A stretch of DNA of 64,000 bases from Triatoma infestans (GCA_011037195.1 JAAEAF010001558.1:111047-175046), one strand, 5' to 3'; counted from the stretch's first letter, positions 20,420 through 32,110 are shown. Notes: a model not told the origin generated them from the sequence alone. Numbers and translations: made by a program.

Positions 20420-22500
20420 AAAACTGGTGTGAAACACTCACAGCACATTCTATTACTATTATTTATATATAAAACTTTTATTAGATAAACTGTGAGAAAC
20501 TTTCTTTAATTTTAAAATTTTGACTCATTAATACGGACATAAATACAGACAGACAGGACATGTAGGTAGTAGGCCTCCTATATTAATCCGTAGAGAAGAG
20601 TGCAGCCAATAACATTCAACAAATATCATGTAACAATTGAAATTTAACGCCACACATTACCGCTGAATAGTCTAAAATCAATTTCGTTCCAAACAATGTT
20701 TCAAATAAAAGTGATAGAGGTTTATATCTGTGCACTTAGCACATCAAGTTTAAAGGAAATCGTTATAGTTGTTTTCCAAAAAAAAAAACATCCTTATAAA
20801 GTTATTCTCTAAAGTTGACACTTCCGGTAAACCGATTTTCTTCAAATTTGGGGATCTACAAATGTTTCTAATGTATATTAATATTATAGAGTTATTATAT
20901 ATCGATGTGGTACTTCAGAGGAAAGCTTAAATGCAACTAGTCCCTCAGAACCAGCCCCCTCAAATCAGTTTTCCCTGGAAAACGTTTCAAATAAAAGTGA
21001 TTACGTATTTATCCGTAAAGATAGTGTACGAAATTTCAAGAAAATCGCTGGAGCTACTTTCTGGGAAAATCGGGAATAACTGAAAAAAAAAAATCAGTAA
21101 AGTCAGTCTTTAAGGATCATATCTTTTCCATGAGGGTTATGTTGGAAAAAACATATGAATATGATGTTACCCTTCATCACCTGTTTATCGACTTCCAGCA
21201 GGCTTATGATAGCCTAGACGGTGATGAGCTGCTGCAATGTATGATAGCGTTTGGAATACCGGCAAAACTAGTTAGGCTCACTGCAATGACACTAGCACAT
21301 TCCAAAGGATGTGTAAAAGTGGAAGGCGCAATCTCGGAACCTTTCCCGTTAAATAAGGGATTGAGGCAGGGGGACCCTCTCTCCCCCGTACTTTTCAATC
21401 TAGCCCTGGAGAAAGCCATCAGGTCTATTAGGACCAGCCCCAATGGCACTATCTATAACAGGTTAAGCCAGCATCTGGCGTATGCTGATGATGTCGTCTT
21501 AACCGGGAGGACAAAAGCAGCTTTAGTTGGCTCTTTTGAGGAGTTCGAAGCTGCAGCAAAGAAGCTAGGCCTAAGGATTAATGAGGGTAAAACAAAGTAT
21601 ATGGTTAGTACTCGGAAAAACCTGGCACATGATGAAGCAACCATATGCACACCCTACGAGTTTGAAAGGGTTAAAACTTTCAAATATCTGGGAGCCGTTC
21701 TCACTGAAAAAAATGATGTGAGTGAAGAGGTAAAAGGAAGAATAACGGCAGCCAGTAGGTGTTTCTGGGCGCTGAGAAGAGTGGTCAGTTTTAAAGAGCT
21801 GTCAAGAGAGGCGAAATTGACAGTGTACAAAACCATATTAAGGCCTACTGTCACATACGCCAGTGAGACATGGGTGCTCACCAAAACAGATGAAAGAATG
21901 CTGAACGCTTGGGAAAGAAAGATCCTCCGAAAAATCTTTGGCCCAGTAAAGGAGGGTGATAGGTACAGGATAAGGAAAAATGAGGAGTTAAGAGAACTGT
22001 ACCAGGAGCAGGATTTGGTAGGCTGGATAAAGAGAGGGAGGCTAAGATGGTTGGGGCACGTTGTGAGGATGGAGGAAAAAAGATTCCCAAGGAAATTGCT
22101 GGAGGGGCAAGGAACAGGGGAAGACCGAGAAAAAGGTGGTTGGAAGGCGCAGAGGAGGACGTCAGGAGCCTGGGTGTAAGAAGATGGAGACGGATTGCGT
22201 TGGTGAGAGAGGAATAGGAGCGAGTGGTTGAGGAGGCCAAGGTCCTTCGAGGACCGTAGTACCATTAAAGAAGAAGAAGAAGAAAGTCACTCTTTCGGTT
22301 AATGGATTTTGTCGGAAACCATCAGATGCGATGGGTGTACCAAAACTGAATACCAAGTTTGAGCTTCTTGCATTTCTCAATTTTTGAGATATTTACACCA
22401 TATTTGCTAAAAATATTTTCCCACTCAAGGAACCTTAAAAATGTATTTCCGGTGAACACTGAATTGACTTTCTCTTACTGCAATTCACATTGTTATTACT
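20420..22500 (-). repeat. Family A copy split by a LINE insertion
   Basis: Left piece 20420-21111 starts with 'ctggtgtgaaacactcac' and has 'cacttccggtaaaccgatt'. Right piece 22283-22500 resumes at 'cactctttcggttaatgg' and ends with 'tgactttctcttactgca'. The break coincides with the 13-bp target duplication of the LINE. Confidence 0.8.
21112..22282 (+). pseudogene. LINE reverse transcriptase, best-preserved copy
   Basis: An open frame of about 350 codons (21130-22179) carries RT motifs in order: LHHLFIDFQQAYDS (motif A, with the first catalytic Asp), GLRQGDPLSPVLFNLALE (motif B), LAYADDVVL (motif C, catalytic Asp pair intact), KLGLRINEGKTKYM (D), TFKYLGAVL (E), then YASETWVL, GRLRWLGHVVRME and a decayed C-terminus. 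Family members are about 900-1000 residues with an N-terminal AP endonuclease, so this lacks the endonuclease and RT fingers. A frameshift near 22110 and a TAG at about 22215 break the C-terminal GRPRKRW...EERVVEEAK region. Ends in (AAG)n. Flanking 13-bp repeats AAAGTCAGTCTTT/AAAGTCACTCTTT (21099-21111, 22283-22295) show retroposition into family A. The clade is RTE/CR1-like, not certain. Confidence 0.9.
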
Positions 22501-23650
22501 GAAACATTTCCTTCAAAGTTGGAATGTTCATTAAATTGAATTGGCTACAATATGGAACAACCTAAGCTAAAAATAGGAGGCATGAGGGAAGCGAGACTTC
22601 CAGCCCCCTAGGCCTGCCTAACAATTTTCTACTTCAGAAAAATGTTTCAAACTAAAGTGATAGTCTGCAGATAAAAAAAATCTGAACATATAATGTAGAT
22701 ACCAGATAAGTCCAAAGTAAACTCATTCATACCTTCATCAAGAGAATCGCAGAAAAACTGAGAAAAAAAAAATCCAGTCAAGTTGCAGCATTCCCGGGCA
22801 ACAGATTTTCATGAAACTCGGAATTCAAATCATTTAAATCTTATTAATTAAATGGACGATAGGATCGTATAATATATATGGCAATGACTTTAGAGAAGGG
22901 ATTATCACACCTCCCCCTTCCAGAACAGACCTTAATTAAATTTTTCAAATAATAATTTTAAAAAATGTATACGCTCCTAAGAAGCCTTCCCGCAGCAACC
23001 TATCGGCCTGATACAAATTTAAAGATATCTTTAACCTCCCCAAGCATTCCCTTGAGAGTGTCTTTATACCAATTAGTGAAACGGGAACTGATGTGGCACC
23101 ATTTCCCTGACTTCCTTGTCACAATTCTGACATAAAGGGCTCTAGATGTCCTGCCTATTTTGTGGAAATAACTGGATATCCAAGAGTGTCCAGTCAATAC
23201 ACCCACCACGATTGTCACTTGTATCCTACTCAGGAAGAGAAGATATTTCAAGTCCCGGGGCCTAAACTTTTTTTTATAAATCTCACCATGTCTCTTCAGA
23301 TCTCTATTCCTCCATTGTTTGACTTACCTGTTGCAAAACTGCTTGGTAACGGCTACAGCTGGCTCGGGACCATATCCCACTTTAGCCACCCATATTGTCC
23401 GTGTTCTCAGAAGAGTTGCACTCTGCTCCTCTGAGCAAGGTCATTAAGTCAGCTCCTCCTATATTCACCTACTAATTTAAAGCACCAGCTCGGCTTTCAA
23501 AGCCTAGTTGTATAAAGTTTAAAGAAAATCATTTGGAGCCGTTTTTTAGTGAAAATCGTGAAAAAGAAAATAAAAAAATCAATTCACTAAAGAGGTAATT
23601 CCGGTTTACCGATTTTGAACAAAAAGCTTATTGTCCAGTCTGCCAAGTAG
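22501..23650 (-). repeat. Family A copy containing a LINE fragment
   Basis: Minus-orientation phrases at 22500-22980 ('aagttggaatgttcatt', 'aatgtttcaaactaaagtg') resume at about 23510 ('aagtttaaagaaaatcatttgg') through 23650. The middle is the LINE fragment below. Confidence 0.65.
22985..23470 (-). pseudogene. LINE ORF2 C-terminal fragment
   Basis: Minus-strand reading gives VTKQFCNR(stop)VKQWRNRDLKRHG, then YLLFLSRIQVTIVVGVLTGH and SYFHKIGRTSRALYVR with a decayed zinc-knuckle and SSRFTN. The blocks align in order with the 16440-17060 LINE (REWGRSKHEELW, LSRSQISLVTGLFTGH, KHLYKVGLIRAEPLCR) but are clearly diverged, so this is a different member of the same RNase H-bearing group. One in-frame stop and loss of knuckle cysteines show it is dead. 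Confidence 0.6.
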
Positions 23651-24539
23651 AACTTAAACACAGCTGATTATTTATCACATAAACGCAAAACTTATTTATA
23701 ATAGAGGATCTTAGGCATTCAATTTGATTTAAAAAAAATAATAAAATATCAATTTAATGACTCCATTTACTTCATTGATAAAAACTAGGTGAATAAATAA
23801 GAAAAACAGATAAACATCTTTTTACAAACTTGGTGTATTATACGTGCAGTGAACAGAAGAATAGTTAATTAGAAAGTCTTTTAGTAGTAAATAAAAGCTA
23901 ATTCAAATGCAAGTACAAACTAATAGGAAAAAGGCTCCTAACTGTATGGAGGAGAGAGACATGTTAGAAAACAAGCGTTTACAGAATAATGATTTGAAGT
24001 ACCCCCTGTAGTGTGATTGCATACCATCGTATTACTCCTTAGCAGATTCTTGTTGTCTATGTTCGCTGCACAACATGGTATTGTGGGGGAGGAGGGTACT
24101 AAAGCAGGATTTAAAAAGAGAAAAAAAGGTTTTTTCAAATGTATTATATATATATATATATGTATAGAGAGAGAGAGAGAGCTAGTCGAGTTGAACACAA
24201 TGTTTTAAAATATGGCTAAGTAGGTGCTTGCTACAAGACGTCCCATCGTGTACAACATACAAGTATACATACATACAAACAAACACACAGTAGATAAAAC
24301 AGTTTAATGTTCTGTACGAGTGAATAGCCTTTCAATTTATATTATATCTATTATAATTTTTTATATTTAGCGAACAATAGTAATCGATTTGTAGAAGATG
24401 GATTTAAATGAAAGCGATTTTATTTTGTTAAGTCAGGATTGTTTCTATATTATATTTCTTATGGAATGACTGGTCCAGGAAAATAATACCTGATAGGAAA
24501 CATAAACTCCAATGATTTTCTTTTATTTAAAATTCCTAA
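23651..24539. other. AT-rich stretch with one microsatellite
   Basis: A (TA)n then (GA)n tract lies at about 24145-24181. Nothing else recognised. Confidence 0.5.
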
Positions 24540-25225
24540 TTTTCGATAATGAGTTTTTCCCTGGTAAATACCTACATTTTTTGAGGTCCAATAAGTAGGT
24601 AAAAATTTTTTTATTTTTTTTACAAACGACTGGTTTGTATGTAGGTGTGTATATCTGTGTGAACAGCAAAATATCTCAAAAACAAAAAGACCAAAAAAAA
24701 AATCACATTAACTTCAAACTTGATGTTCCGTTTAGGGACTACCATCGGTTCTGACACGAAGGTGTCAGAAAAAATCCATCAACCGGAAAGCGATCTTTGC
24801 TGAATAGGTTTACCTGTTTTTCGTGATTTTTCTCGAAAATGGATGGGAGATTTTGTTTAACCTTCGTATACTATCTACATATAAAACTTTTATTTCAAAC
24901 ATTTTCAACTGGAAAATTGATTTTTTGGAGAGTTTTTAGGAGAACAGTAACCTTAAGCTTTCTTTCCAAGTATCACTTCAATATAATGTATGGTACTGCC
25001 ACCTCTATAACATTAATAATATCAGAACTATTGGTATAATTATAAATTTGAAGAAAATGGGTTTCCGGAAGTGCAACATTGCACAATAGGTTTTTGCATT
25101 TTTTTTTGAATTTTCTCGAAAACGGCAATTTCCTTTAAACTTGGAATGCTAAGTGCATAGATATAAACCTATCACTTTTACTTGAAACATTTTTCAAAAT
25201 GTTCAGCAGATTCATTAAAGGGATA
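24540..25225 (+). repeat. Family A dispersed repeat
   Basis: Plus-orientation phrases 'gtttttccctggtaaatacc', a GT-rich tract near 24640, 'ccatcaaccggaaagcga', 'ccggaagtgcaac' (25063) and 'cctttaaacttggaatgct'. The far end is replaced by a mariner fragment. Confidence 0.7.
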
Positions 25226-25229
25226 CCAA

Positions 25230-25790
25230 CAAAAAGACTAAGAATCTGATAGTGCGAGATTCAGGATGAGGCAAAATTTCCACCTTGCGAAGTTAATTGT
25301 GAATTACATGCGACGATCGATCCTTCTTCTGCAAATCATGTTACTGTTTCTGGATCGCACGTTTGATTTCTTCAATCGTAACTGATCTGTCTTTTTGAAT
25401 TCGAACATCAATGCAAGATTCAAATGATGAAGTTTAAATGATTAGCCGTCTCAGTCAGTGCATATCAGACACACTTGTTCGGTCACTTTTAAACTGATCA
25501 ACCCATTTGTAGTTCACTCCATTCAGACAACTTATACCGTATTGCTTAAGCGTTCGAAAGTAATTTTTAGATAGTCTTTTCATCTTCTCACAAACCAAAA
25601 ATAGTATCAATGAACGATATTCTTCCAAAGTGCCGATTTATTAGAGGATTTGCCAGCATTAAATGGTCAATAAAGTGATACATATAGTGATATAGTTGTC
25701 GAACATCTGTTTTAAAGTGATGACAGCGATGTCAACTTATGATACTGAAAGCAGTGTTACTCTTATATAGCTATTGATTTATAGTTCTTA
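25230..25790 (-). pseudogene. Mariner-like transposase, N-terminal fragment
   Basis: On the minus strand, in shifting frames, are FRTLKQYGISCLNGVNYKWV, DQFKSDRTSVSD and KDRSVTIEEIKRAI. These match the N-terminal helix-turn-helix region of mariner/SETMAR-type transposases ('YGDECLSRxQVxEWxKRFKxGRTSVxDDxRSGRP', then 'DRRLTIREIAE'). The catalytic DDE core is not present. Stops and frameshifts are frequent. The assignment rests on the order of weak blocks. Confidence 0.5.
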
Positions 25791-25979
25791 GTCTCTACTT
25801 ATTGACTGTGACCTTCGTTCCGCTACGTATTTATATTTTCAAATAGCATTTTATTGGAAACTCCTCCTAATTTCATTTACACTATAGGCATATCACTATA
25901 ATTGGAAACGTTTTTTTGGTGACCTATCTTTACGTCGCAAAAGTATATTTTGAAACGTAGCTTTTGGTGTAAGATTATA

Positions 25980-26450
25980 ATTTCCTCTAAAGTGCTATTT
26001 CAATGTATTATATAATAATATCATCTTAATAATATTAAATACAACTAAATATGTTGCCAATATTTCGACTTTGAACAAAATCGGAAAACCGGAAGTGCGT
26101 TTTTACTGATCAGTTTTTCCAGTTTTCTACGATTTTATCCAAAAAACACCGATGGATTTCATAATTTGTTACACTAACTATGAATAAAGACACCAATCAC
26201 TTTTTTTGGGAATTTTTTTCTGAGAAAGTTCACTTAGAGAAGTTTTTGGGGGAGGGGGAGTGTATGGTTTCCTTCAAAAAAGTCATTTTATTAAGTTTAG
26301 ATTCTCCAATTGATAAACAATTGAAGACAAACAAACATTTAGTGAAAATGATAAGTTTGAAGAAAATTTGTCACTTAAATCTGTGTGAACTGCGCAATAA
26401 GAAGAAAAGTCGTGTGATGTATTTCACACGAGATTTTTTTTTTGGAGAGA
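25980..26450 (+). repeat. Family A dispersed repeat (distal half)
   Basis: Begins with 'tcctctaaagtgctatttc', has 'aaccggaagtgcg' at about 26089 and ends with the TGTGATGTATTTCACACGAG motif near 26412-26432. Confidence 0.75.
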
Positions 26451-26569
26451 ATTGACGAATTAACCCACGAGCGCAAAGCTGTTTGTTCGATTCGTAAAAT
26501 TTGACCGGAAGCAAATGAAACTTTCCGAACACTGTTCGCAGGCTAGCAGTGCCAGTTATGGTTTCCAAA

Positions 26570-26745
26570 TCATATATTATATATTATAGTAAGCGGTAAC
26601 TAATGATGTAATAACTCGGGACTTCCAAAATTTAGAGGACAAAATAAAATAAAATTTAATTTTGAAGAAAATTCGTGAATTAGTCAAAATTGCCGAAAGA
26701 GAAAATACTATGAGTATTTCCCACTAGATTTTTCTTCTGTTTGTA
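26570..26745 (+). repeat. Family A fragment (end motif)
   Basis: Ends with 'gagaaaatactatgagtat' and a decayed terminal motif. Confidence 0.45.
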
Positions 26746-27544
26746 CTTTAATTCGATACAAAAAGATTCTAAAGGCAAAATGTTCAGCAAAAATGAAAAC
26801 TAAAGAAAAAAAACAATATTTTTCAAATTTAGAAAACTATTGTAATACATTATAATGGTATTGTAATATAACAATTCCTACCCTAACTAAAACAAAAAAA
26901 AATGTTAACTTTATATCCAGAAAGGCGTGTGAGTAAAAGAAAAAAATCCCGCTATCTTTCAACCATTTGTGGAAAATACTTCTTCTTCCTTAAATAAAAA
27001 CTCTCACCCACTATTCTGGGCGACAACACTCCAAGACAGCTGACACCTCTACTACTTTAATATCTACCAAAGCTTAGTGCAACGCTTTTCCAGTATTTTC
27101 TTATTTCTTCTTAGTACCTAGGAAATACCTAGGATTTAAGGAGTAATTTCCTACCAGTGGGGAGACTTATTCAACTTTCAATAGATCCTTATTCAAAGTT
27201 GTACGTATGTTTTTATTTATGAAGTTTACCTTTGTATACATAATTTACGATAAAGTATTTAAGTATTTCCAATTGAGATAAAGTTTTGCATCAAGAATTA
27301 GATTTATAGTCCGTCAGTTGTTGACGTCATAAGGGCCGACGAAGCCGTGGAATTTCAGTACTTTTTCAGATGTGGGACCTCTTTTAGCCAGGCTTAGTTC
27401 CAGCAAGTAGAAAGTAGCATCTGACATTACAGTTGCTATTTTATTGGAATTGTCCATTTCTTTAAATTAGCTTCATTTTAAAAAAGAAAAAAAAATCGTA
27501 GTACGGCCAAAAAATTTATGGCATTTTATTATTAAGTAATATAA
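26746..27544. other. No recognised feature
   Basis: AT-rich. A moderately GC-rich patch at 27310-27430 is not recognised. Confidence 0.4.
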
Positions 27545-27700
27545 AAAAAAATCTGGTGTGAAACACTCACACGACTTTCTTTATTCCTGTTAATAAAAGT
27601 ATATATAAAAAGACAAATTTTTCTTTAAACTACAGATTTTACATATACGTAGTACTTGTCCTAACATAATATAGCGGTAGTGGAAGAGATAAGAACCAAC
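27545..27700 (-). repeat. Family A fragment (terminal motif)
   Basis: Well-conserved terminus CTGGTGTGAAACACTCACAC followed by 'gactttctttattcctg'. The remainder fades quickly. Confidence 0.65.
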
Positions 27701-27929
27701 CGACTAATTTTGGCAGCTAGAGCAGTGATTATATTCTGGCCCAATAGAGCGCACCAAATACACTGAACCAACTGCATATAAAATTTCAGTTCTAACGCTA
27801 TAAATTACACACAGCTATTCAAAATAATTTTTTGAGGGGGAGAGGAATGTTCCTAATAACGTGATATGTCATATATGTCTCAAAAATGAATCAAACGAAT
27901 TTCATTAAACGTAATTTATCGTAATACAC

Positions 27930-28200
27930 TTTCTAAACATAAAAATCAATTTTTCCAGGAAAATGTATTTGATTTTATGGACTTCTAAAGGTGCAGCAGC
28001 AACATTAGCTAAAAGCTATTTCATTATAATGTTTAGGTCTATTTTATCGAGATTATATTAAAGTAAATTAAATATCAATTAGGTTGCTGAGTTGTTTAGA
28101 ATGTTCTCGTAAACGGCACAATCAATTTTCTTTCATTTAGAATGTTAACTGTCCATATATATAACCTATCACTTTTTTCTGAAATATTTTTCTGGAAATA
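27930..28200 (+). repeat. Family A fragment (central)
   Basis: Phrases 'tcaatttttccaggaaaatg', 'attttctttcatttagaatg' and 'cctatcacttttttctgaaa' in plus orientation. Confidence 0.5.
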
Positions 28201-28253
28201 CTCAAAATTCTGGACGCGACGGAGCTTAATATGTAAGCTATAAGTATGTAAGC

Positions 28254-28257
<4 letters not shown>

Positions 28258-28289
<32 letters not shown>

Positions 28290-28312
28290 TAATAATAATA
28301 ATAATAATTAAA
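28258..28312. repeat. (AAT)n microsatellite, probable LINE tail
   Basis: AAT units with two interruptions, placed at the 3' end of the minus-strand LINE half, so most likely its retroposition tail. Confidence 0.7.
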
Positions 28313-29890
28313 TAAGGAAAATACAAAAATGAAAAAAGACAAAAAAGTATTAGAAGCCGTCTGTTTGAGTTTACTGCAAATAAAATTTGTAGTTATATTA
28401 ACGAAAATAAAATATAGCGCTTATATAAGTATATATTGTTAAGAAATTATATATATATAATAATATAAAATACAAATAAAAAATTAATACAAAATCTCTG
28501 AATGAAAAAACAAACAATATAAACAAACGAAAGGAAAAGAAAACAGAGAAAAAGGTAATAATAATAAAATATAACATTTTAAAATAATAATACATTTCGT
28601 AAAAGAAAAATAAAGAAATATAACTAAGGTAACCAACATAGAAGAGAGATATTAATATGGCAAATCCGCTACCCATTCAAGCCTGATTTGACAGGCATGG
28701 CGAATGTAATGAATCCGTGGCAAACAGGATATTTGACCAGTTAAAAATTGAATGATCTCCAACCTAGAGAGAATAGATTTGCCCAAATGGAGTAGCCGAA
28801 CTCCACCAGGATAGGACAGTCACCGACGAAATGGTATAAATCTTCGCGAGCATTATAAGAGCAAAGGGAACATTTTTCATTTATTATATCTCTATCCACC
28901 CATGGCCTAAAATTTAGATAAAGAAGTTCCCCTCTAATTTTGAAAAAACAGCGGAGATCTTTAAGCTTTAGGCTATCAAATAGCTCTCCGTTAGGAAATT
29001 AGGATATTCTGCTATTAGCATTCTATAAAGAAGAAAACAGTTAGTGGAAGTAGCCCGTCTCACAGCCTCTTCACAAATGCCGGACTCAATTTGGGATGGG
29101 AGCTCGAGGTGTAGAGTGTGCCTAGAAGAAAGGTTATCTAATGTTGGAGAGAATGTGCAGAAGTAATGTCGGACTGGCGAAACTAAATGTTTAAACCAGA
29201 AGCAAGTATTTTAGGCAACCAGTAGTCTTCAGGGTAAAATATTGAACAGATTCAAGTGGAGTTTTCAAGGCGAGCATGTAGTTAGGGGTACAAGCAGAAA
29301 GGCAAATAATTTCTTCATAAAGAATCTTTGAAACTTTTCTAAGGCATCTTAATTATGAAACCCCAAACCTGAGCACAGTAACACGCTATCGATCGACAAA
29401 CCGTTTTAAAAAACTGAAACTTAGCTTTAATAGTATGAAATTACTTAGTATGAAGTTTGACTAAGTGATATTAATACCTAATTTAGCATAAGATACTATG
29501 CTAATATGTGTAGTGAAAAAGAGGCGTGATGTCAATTTAATACCAAGATATATATGTATAAGAATTAACTGTTTCAATTTTGCTGTTTTTGAACTATAAT
29601 TTTTGACTTATTGAGATTCACAGTAAGATTTCACTGTTCGCATTAAAGTTCAAGGAACCTAATGTTTTTCTGTAAAGCGATTGGATTGTCGTAGATAAGT
29701 ACTATGTCATCCGCACAAAGTAGAGCTTTTAAAGTAGATATTTTTGTACAACCCACACAACTCCAACTTCTAGAACTGAGGGTACATGGTCCACAAATAG
29801 GGAGAATAATATAGGACTTAAAAGTCAGCCCTAACGAAGGCCCGCTACCACACTAAAGGTTTTTGAAATTCCATCCGGATTACGGGCTAA
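28258..29890 (-). pseudogene. LINE ORF2 3' half (split, twin-primed copy)
   Basis: On the minus strand from 29890 downward: RNPDGISKTFSVVAGLR, a decayed LLSPILFSLFVDHV (motif B), ALLCADDIVLIYDN (motif C, catalytic Asp pair kept), NLNKSKIIV (D), CYCAQVWGF, and a zinc knuckle CSLCSYNAREDLYHFVGDCP near 28870-28800. A 3' untranslated region of about 0.4 kb follows, ending in (ATT)n at 28258-28312. Several stops and frameshifts. The missing 5' half lies next to it in inverted orientation at 30066-31220, and the coding breakpoint matches (see that entry). Confidence 0.75.
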
Positions 29891-29891
29891 A

Positions 29892-30064
29892 GTCCTCACG
29901 CGATGGTCTAGTGGCTAGCGCACTCGCCTTTCGTGCGAGAATTCAGGGTTCGATTCCCATGAGGGCAAACTCGGTGCTGACTTAGCATCGTGATGAAAAG
30001 TGGGAAGCTATAGTCAGTAGCGCCCTAGGTACCGAAGGCGGAACTAAGCGGCGTGAGAACTGTG
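29892..30064 (+). mobile_element. tRNA-Glu-like SINE head or tRNA pseudogene
   Basis: 29892-29966 folds as a tRNA: acceptor GTCCTCA/TGAGGGC, anticodon stem CTCGC/GCGAG with loop CTTTCGT (anticodon TTC, Glu, at 29930-29932), box A TGGTCTAGTGG (29904-29914) and box B GGTTCGATTCC (29947-29957). The T stem is faulty (only three sound pairs), so a functional tRNA is unlikely. Non-tRNA sequence continues to about 30064, as in a SINE body. It sits exactly at the junction of the two LINE halves. Confidence 0.6.
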
Positions 30065-30065
30065 G

Positions 30066-31290
30066 CATGCTTATCACAAGCTCCCTATTCATCTCGCTTG
30101 CGTTTCTTCTAACTCTTTGCAACTTGTCGATAGCTTTGCTGTACTTCCTGAAACCTTTTCCGATCACCTTCTTCTTTTTCTGTATCTCTCTTCTACACAG
30201 TCTCATACCCTCACTCTGTCTTTACTCCCACAATTATTTTGGAAAGATAAGAATGTGGACGTTTACAAAAAAAATCTTGAAAGCGAATTTACTAAAATAA
30301 TCTCCTACCTACTGATTCTCGTAATACGCAAATATAACCAAAAATTGCATAAAAAACGCTTGCCCACCTGCTCCGTCGGTTTCATCCTACCTGAAATCTC
30401 GTCAGAAAAATGCGTGGTTCGAATTTACTTGTTTCCAAAGCAAGTAAAAAATCATTTAAATTACTTAATTTATTTCGTCTCACTATTTCCAGACTTGCAA
30501 AAGATGCTTATCTTGATGCCCATAAGAAGTATGCATTATTGTGCTCAGAACGCAAAAAAGAATATTACTCTTCTTTATTTGATAAATTCAAGGTCGCCAC
30601 TGATTCTAAAGTTGGAATTTAGTTAACAGCTTTCGTCATAGAAATTTTTGTTCTTGTAACCGCATCACAATGGATAGTGGGTTTCTCTCTTCCAAAACTT
30701 ACTTAGTCCTCCTATGTCTTATTCTATATCTTGTGCTGCACCATTCTTTACATCTAATATTCTTGATCCTGCATTTACTATCTCTGAACTTGAGTCTGTC
30801 CTCTCTAGTCTCAAGTGCAATAAGGCTTCTGATTCCATTGTTTATGAGCTTTACAAACACGCTCCTTCTTGCTTTGTTGAGAGACTTTTAGCATTTTTCA
30901 ATTATATTTTTGAGTTGGGTCGAGTTCCTCATTCCCTTGGGCATTCTATTACATTTCCTTTGTACAAAAACGGGGACGTCGATGATGTGAATGACCGTAG
31001 GGGAATCTCTTGTTTGGACACTTTGTCTAAGATTTTCAATGCCCTTTGTCTAAGATTGAATATTGTTTTTTCGTAGGTCTAAGTCAACTTTTGACACAAT
31101 TAACCATTCCTCTCTTTTTTTGAAGCTGTTCAATCTGGGCTTATCTTATAAGTTTGCAAATATCTTAAAATTACTGTACTCCTCAGCAGTATCTTCAGTC
31201 CGTAATAAAAAACCCTATGACGCAATAGCCCATGGATCCCATAAAAGTAAATTGGCCCTCCTTACCCCCATTGAAACGTCCATTTAAAAT
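30066..31290 (+). pseudogene. LINE ORF2 5' half (inverted part of split copy)
   Basis: Plus-strand reading starts inside the C-terminal part of the AP endonuclease (LACVSSNSLQLVDSFAVLPE then TFSDH, 30087-30160). It continues through a linker (SRLAKDAYLDAHKKYALLCS and ERKKEYYSSLF) to RT fingers: CNKASDSIVYELYKHAP, FELGRVPHSLGHSITFPLYK, then motif A KSTFDTINHSSLFLKLFN and LLYSSAVSSVRN at about 31205. Motifs B to E are absent here but are found, starting with RNPDGIS, in the minus-strand block at 28258-29890. Both pieces share the CCGTAAT bases at the break. Stops and at least three frameshifts are present. Confidence 0.75.
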
Positions 31291-31914
31291 TAAAAGTTCT
31301 AGTTTTCACAAAGTTCGAGCGCTTCAACAGTTACTGTTGAGTACTTTATCTTTAGAGTTCCTAACAAGAGAGAATTTAGGATTATTGAAAACGAAATCCT
31401 CAGGGAGATACTGTGAGTCACTTACTCGGACATTAAAAATCATCAAGAATTAACAGATTCCGATAATCATTACACTGACAAGCATACAATATACAAGCTA
31501 TATACAAGAGGTTGAGACAGAAGGCGCTGCACCCAATGTCTAATCAGTTAAGCCTTTATTTATAAGTAATGCATGCCCAAGTTTATAAGTTTAGTAAATA
31601 TCGCAGTTAAGAAAAAAATATGTCAATCATAACTGTAAAAACTGCAGAAGAGGAAGTAGTGTGCGTGTCTCATAGCAGACTTTTACTTTTAAATATGGAT
31701 ATGGAAAGGCCTGTTATGTGAAATTTATTTGTTGCCAAATTTTTTGGACACTAATTTGGCATTAATTGAATATGACGTTATCTTTGCTTTCACCCAGGGT
31801 TCATTCTAATAAGGACTAAAGAATGAGAAAATGCCATCTTCTGTTATAATTGGATATTCAGAAAGATTGATACATTAAGAGGAAAAAAGTATAGGACAAG
31901 AGATTAACACTGTC
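31291..31914. other. Unassigned, with one family A end motif
   Basis: 31647-31690 has a decayed plus-type family A terminus ('gtagtgtgcgtgtctcat'). An open frame at 31232-31453 is unrecognised. Confidence 0.4.
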
Positions 31915-32110
31915 CTAATTGTGAAAAGGGTCCTTTGGTGTGGCCATATCATGAAAAGAAAACAAACAAAAGTCCACCTACCGAAATGCGAAGAAAAAGA
32001 AAACGGACAGAACAAAGAAAAGATGGATGAATGAGTTGAAGAAATTACAGTGATAAAGTGGATGTAGACGTAATGGCTCCAAGATGCTGACAAGTTTTTG
32101 ATAAATGATT
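31915..32110 (+). pseudogene. Probable LINE C-terminal tail
   Basis: Reading KRVLWCGHIMKRK resembles the 'RLRWxGHVxRM' box after the RT domain, and KKKKTDRTKKRWMNELKKLQ in another frame resembles the 'GRPxKRWxDxVxxD' box. Short and frameshifted, so tentative. Confidence 0.4.

Noticed and set aside
21654..22265. 203-codon and 120-codon minus-strand open frames opposite the RT
   Set aside because: Shadows of the reverse transcriptase frame, with no independent motif.
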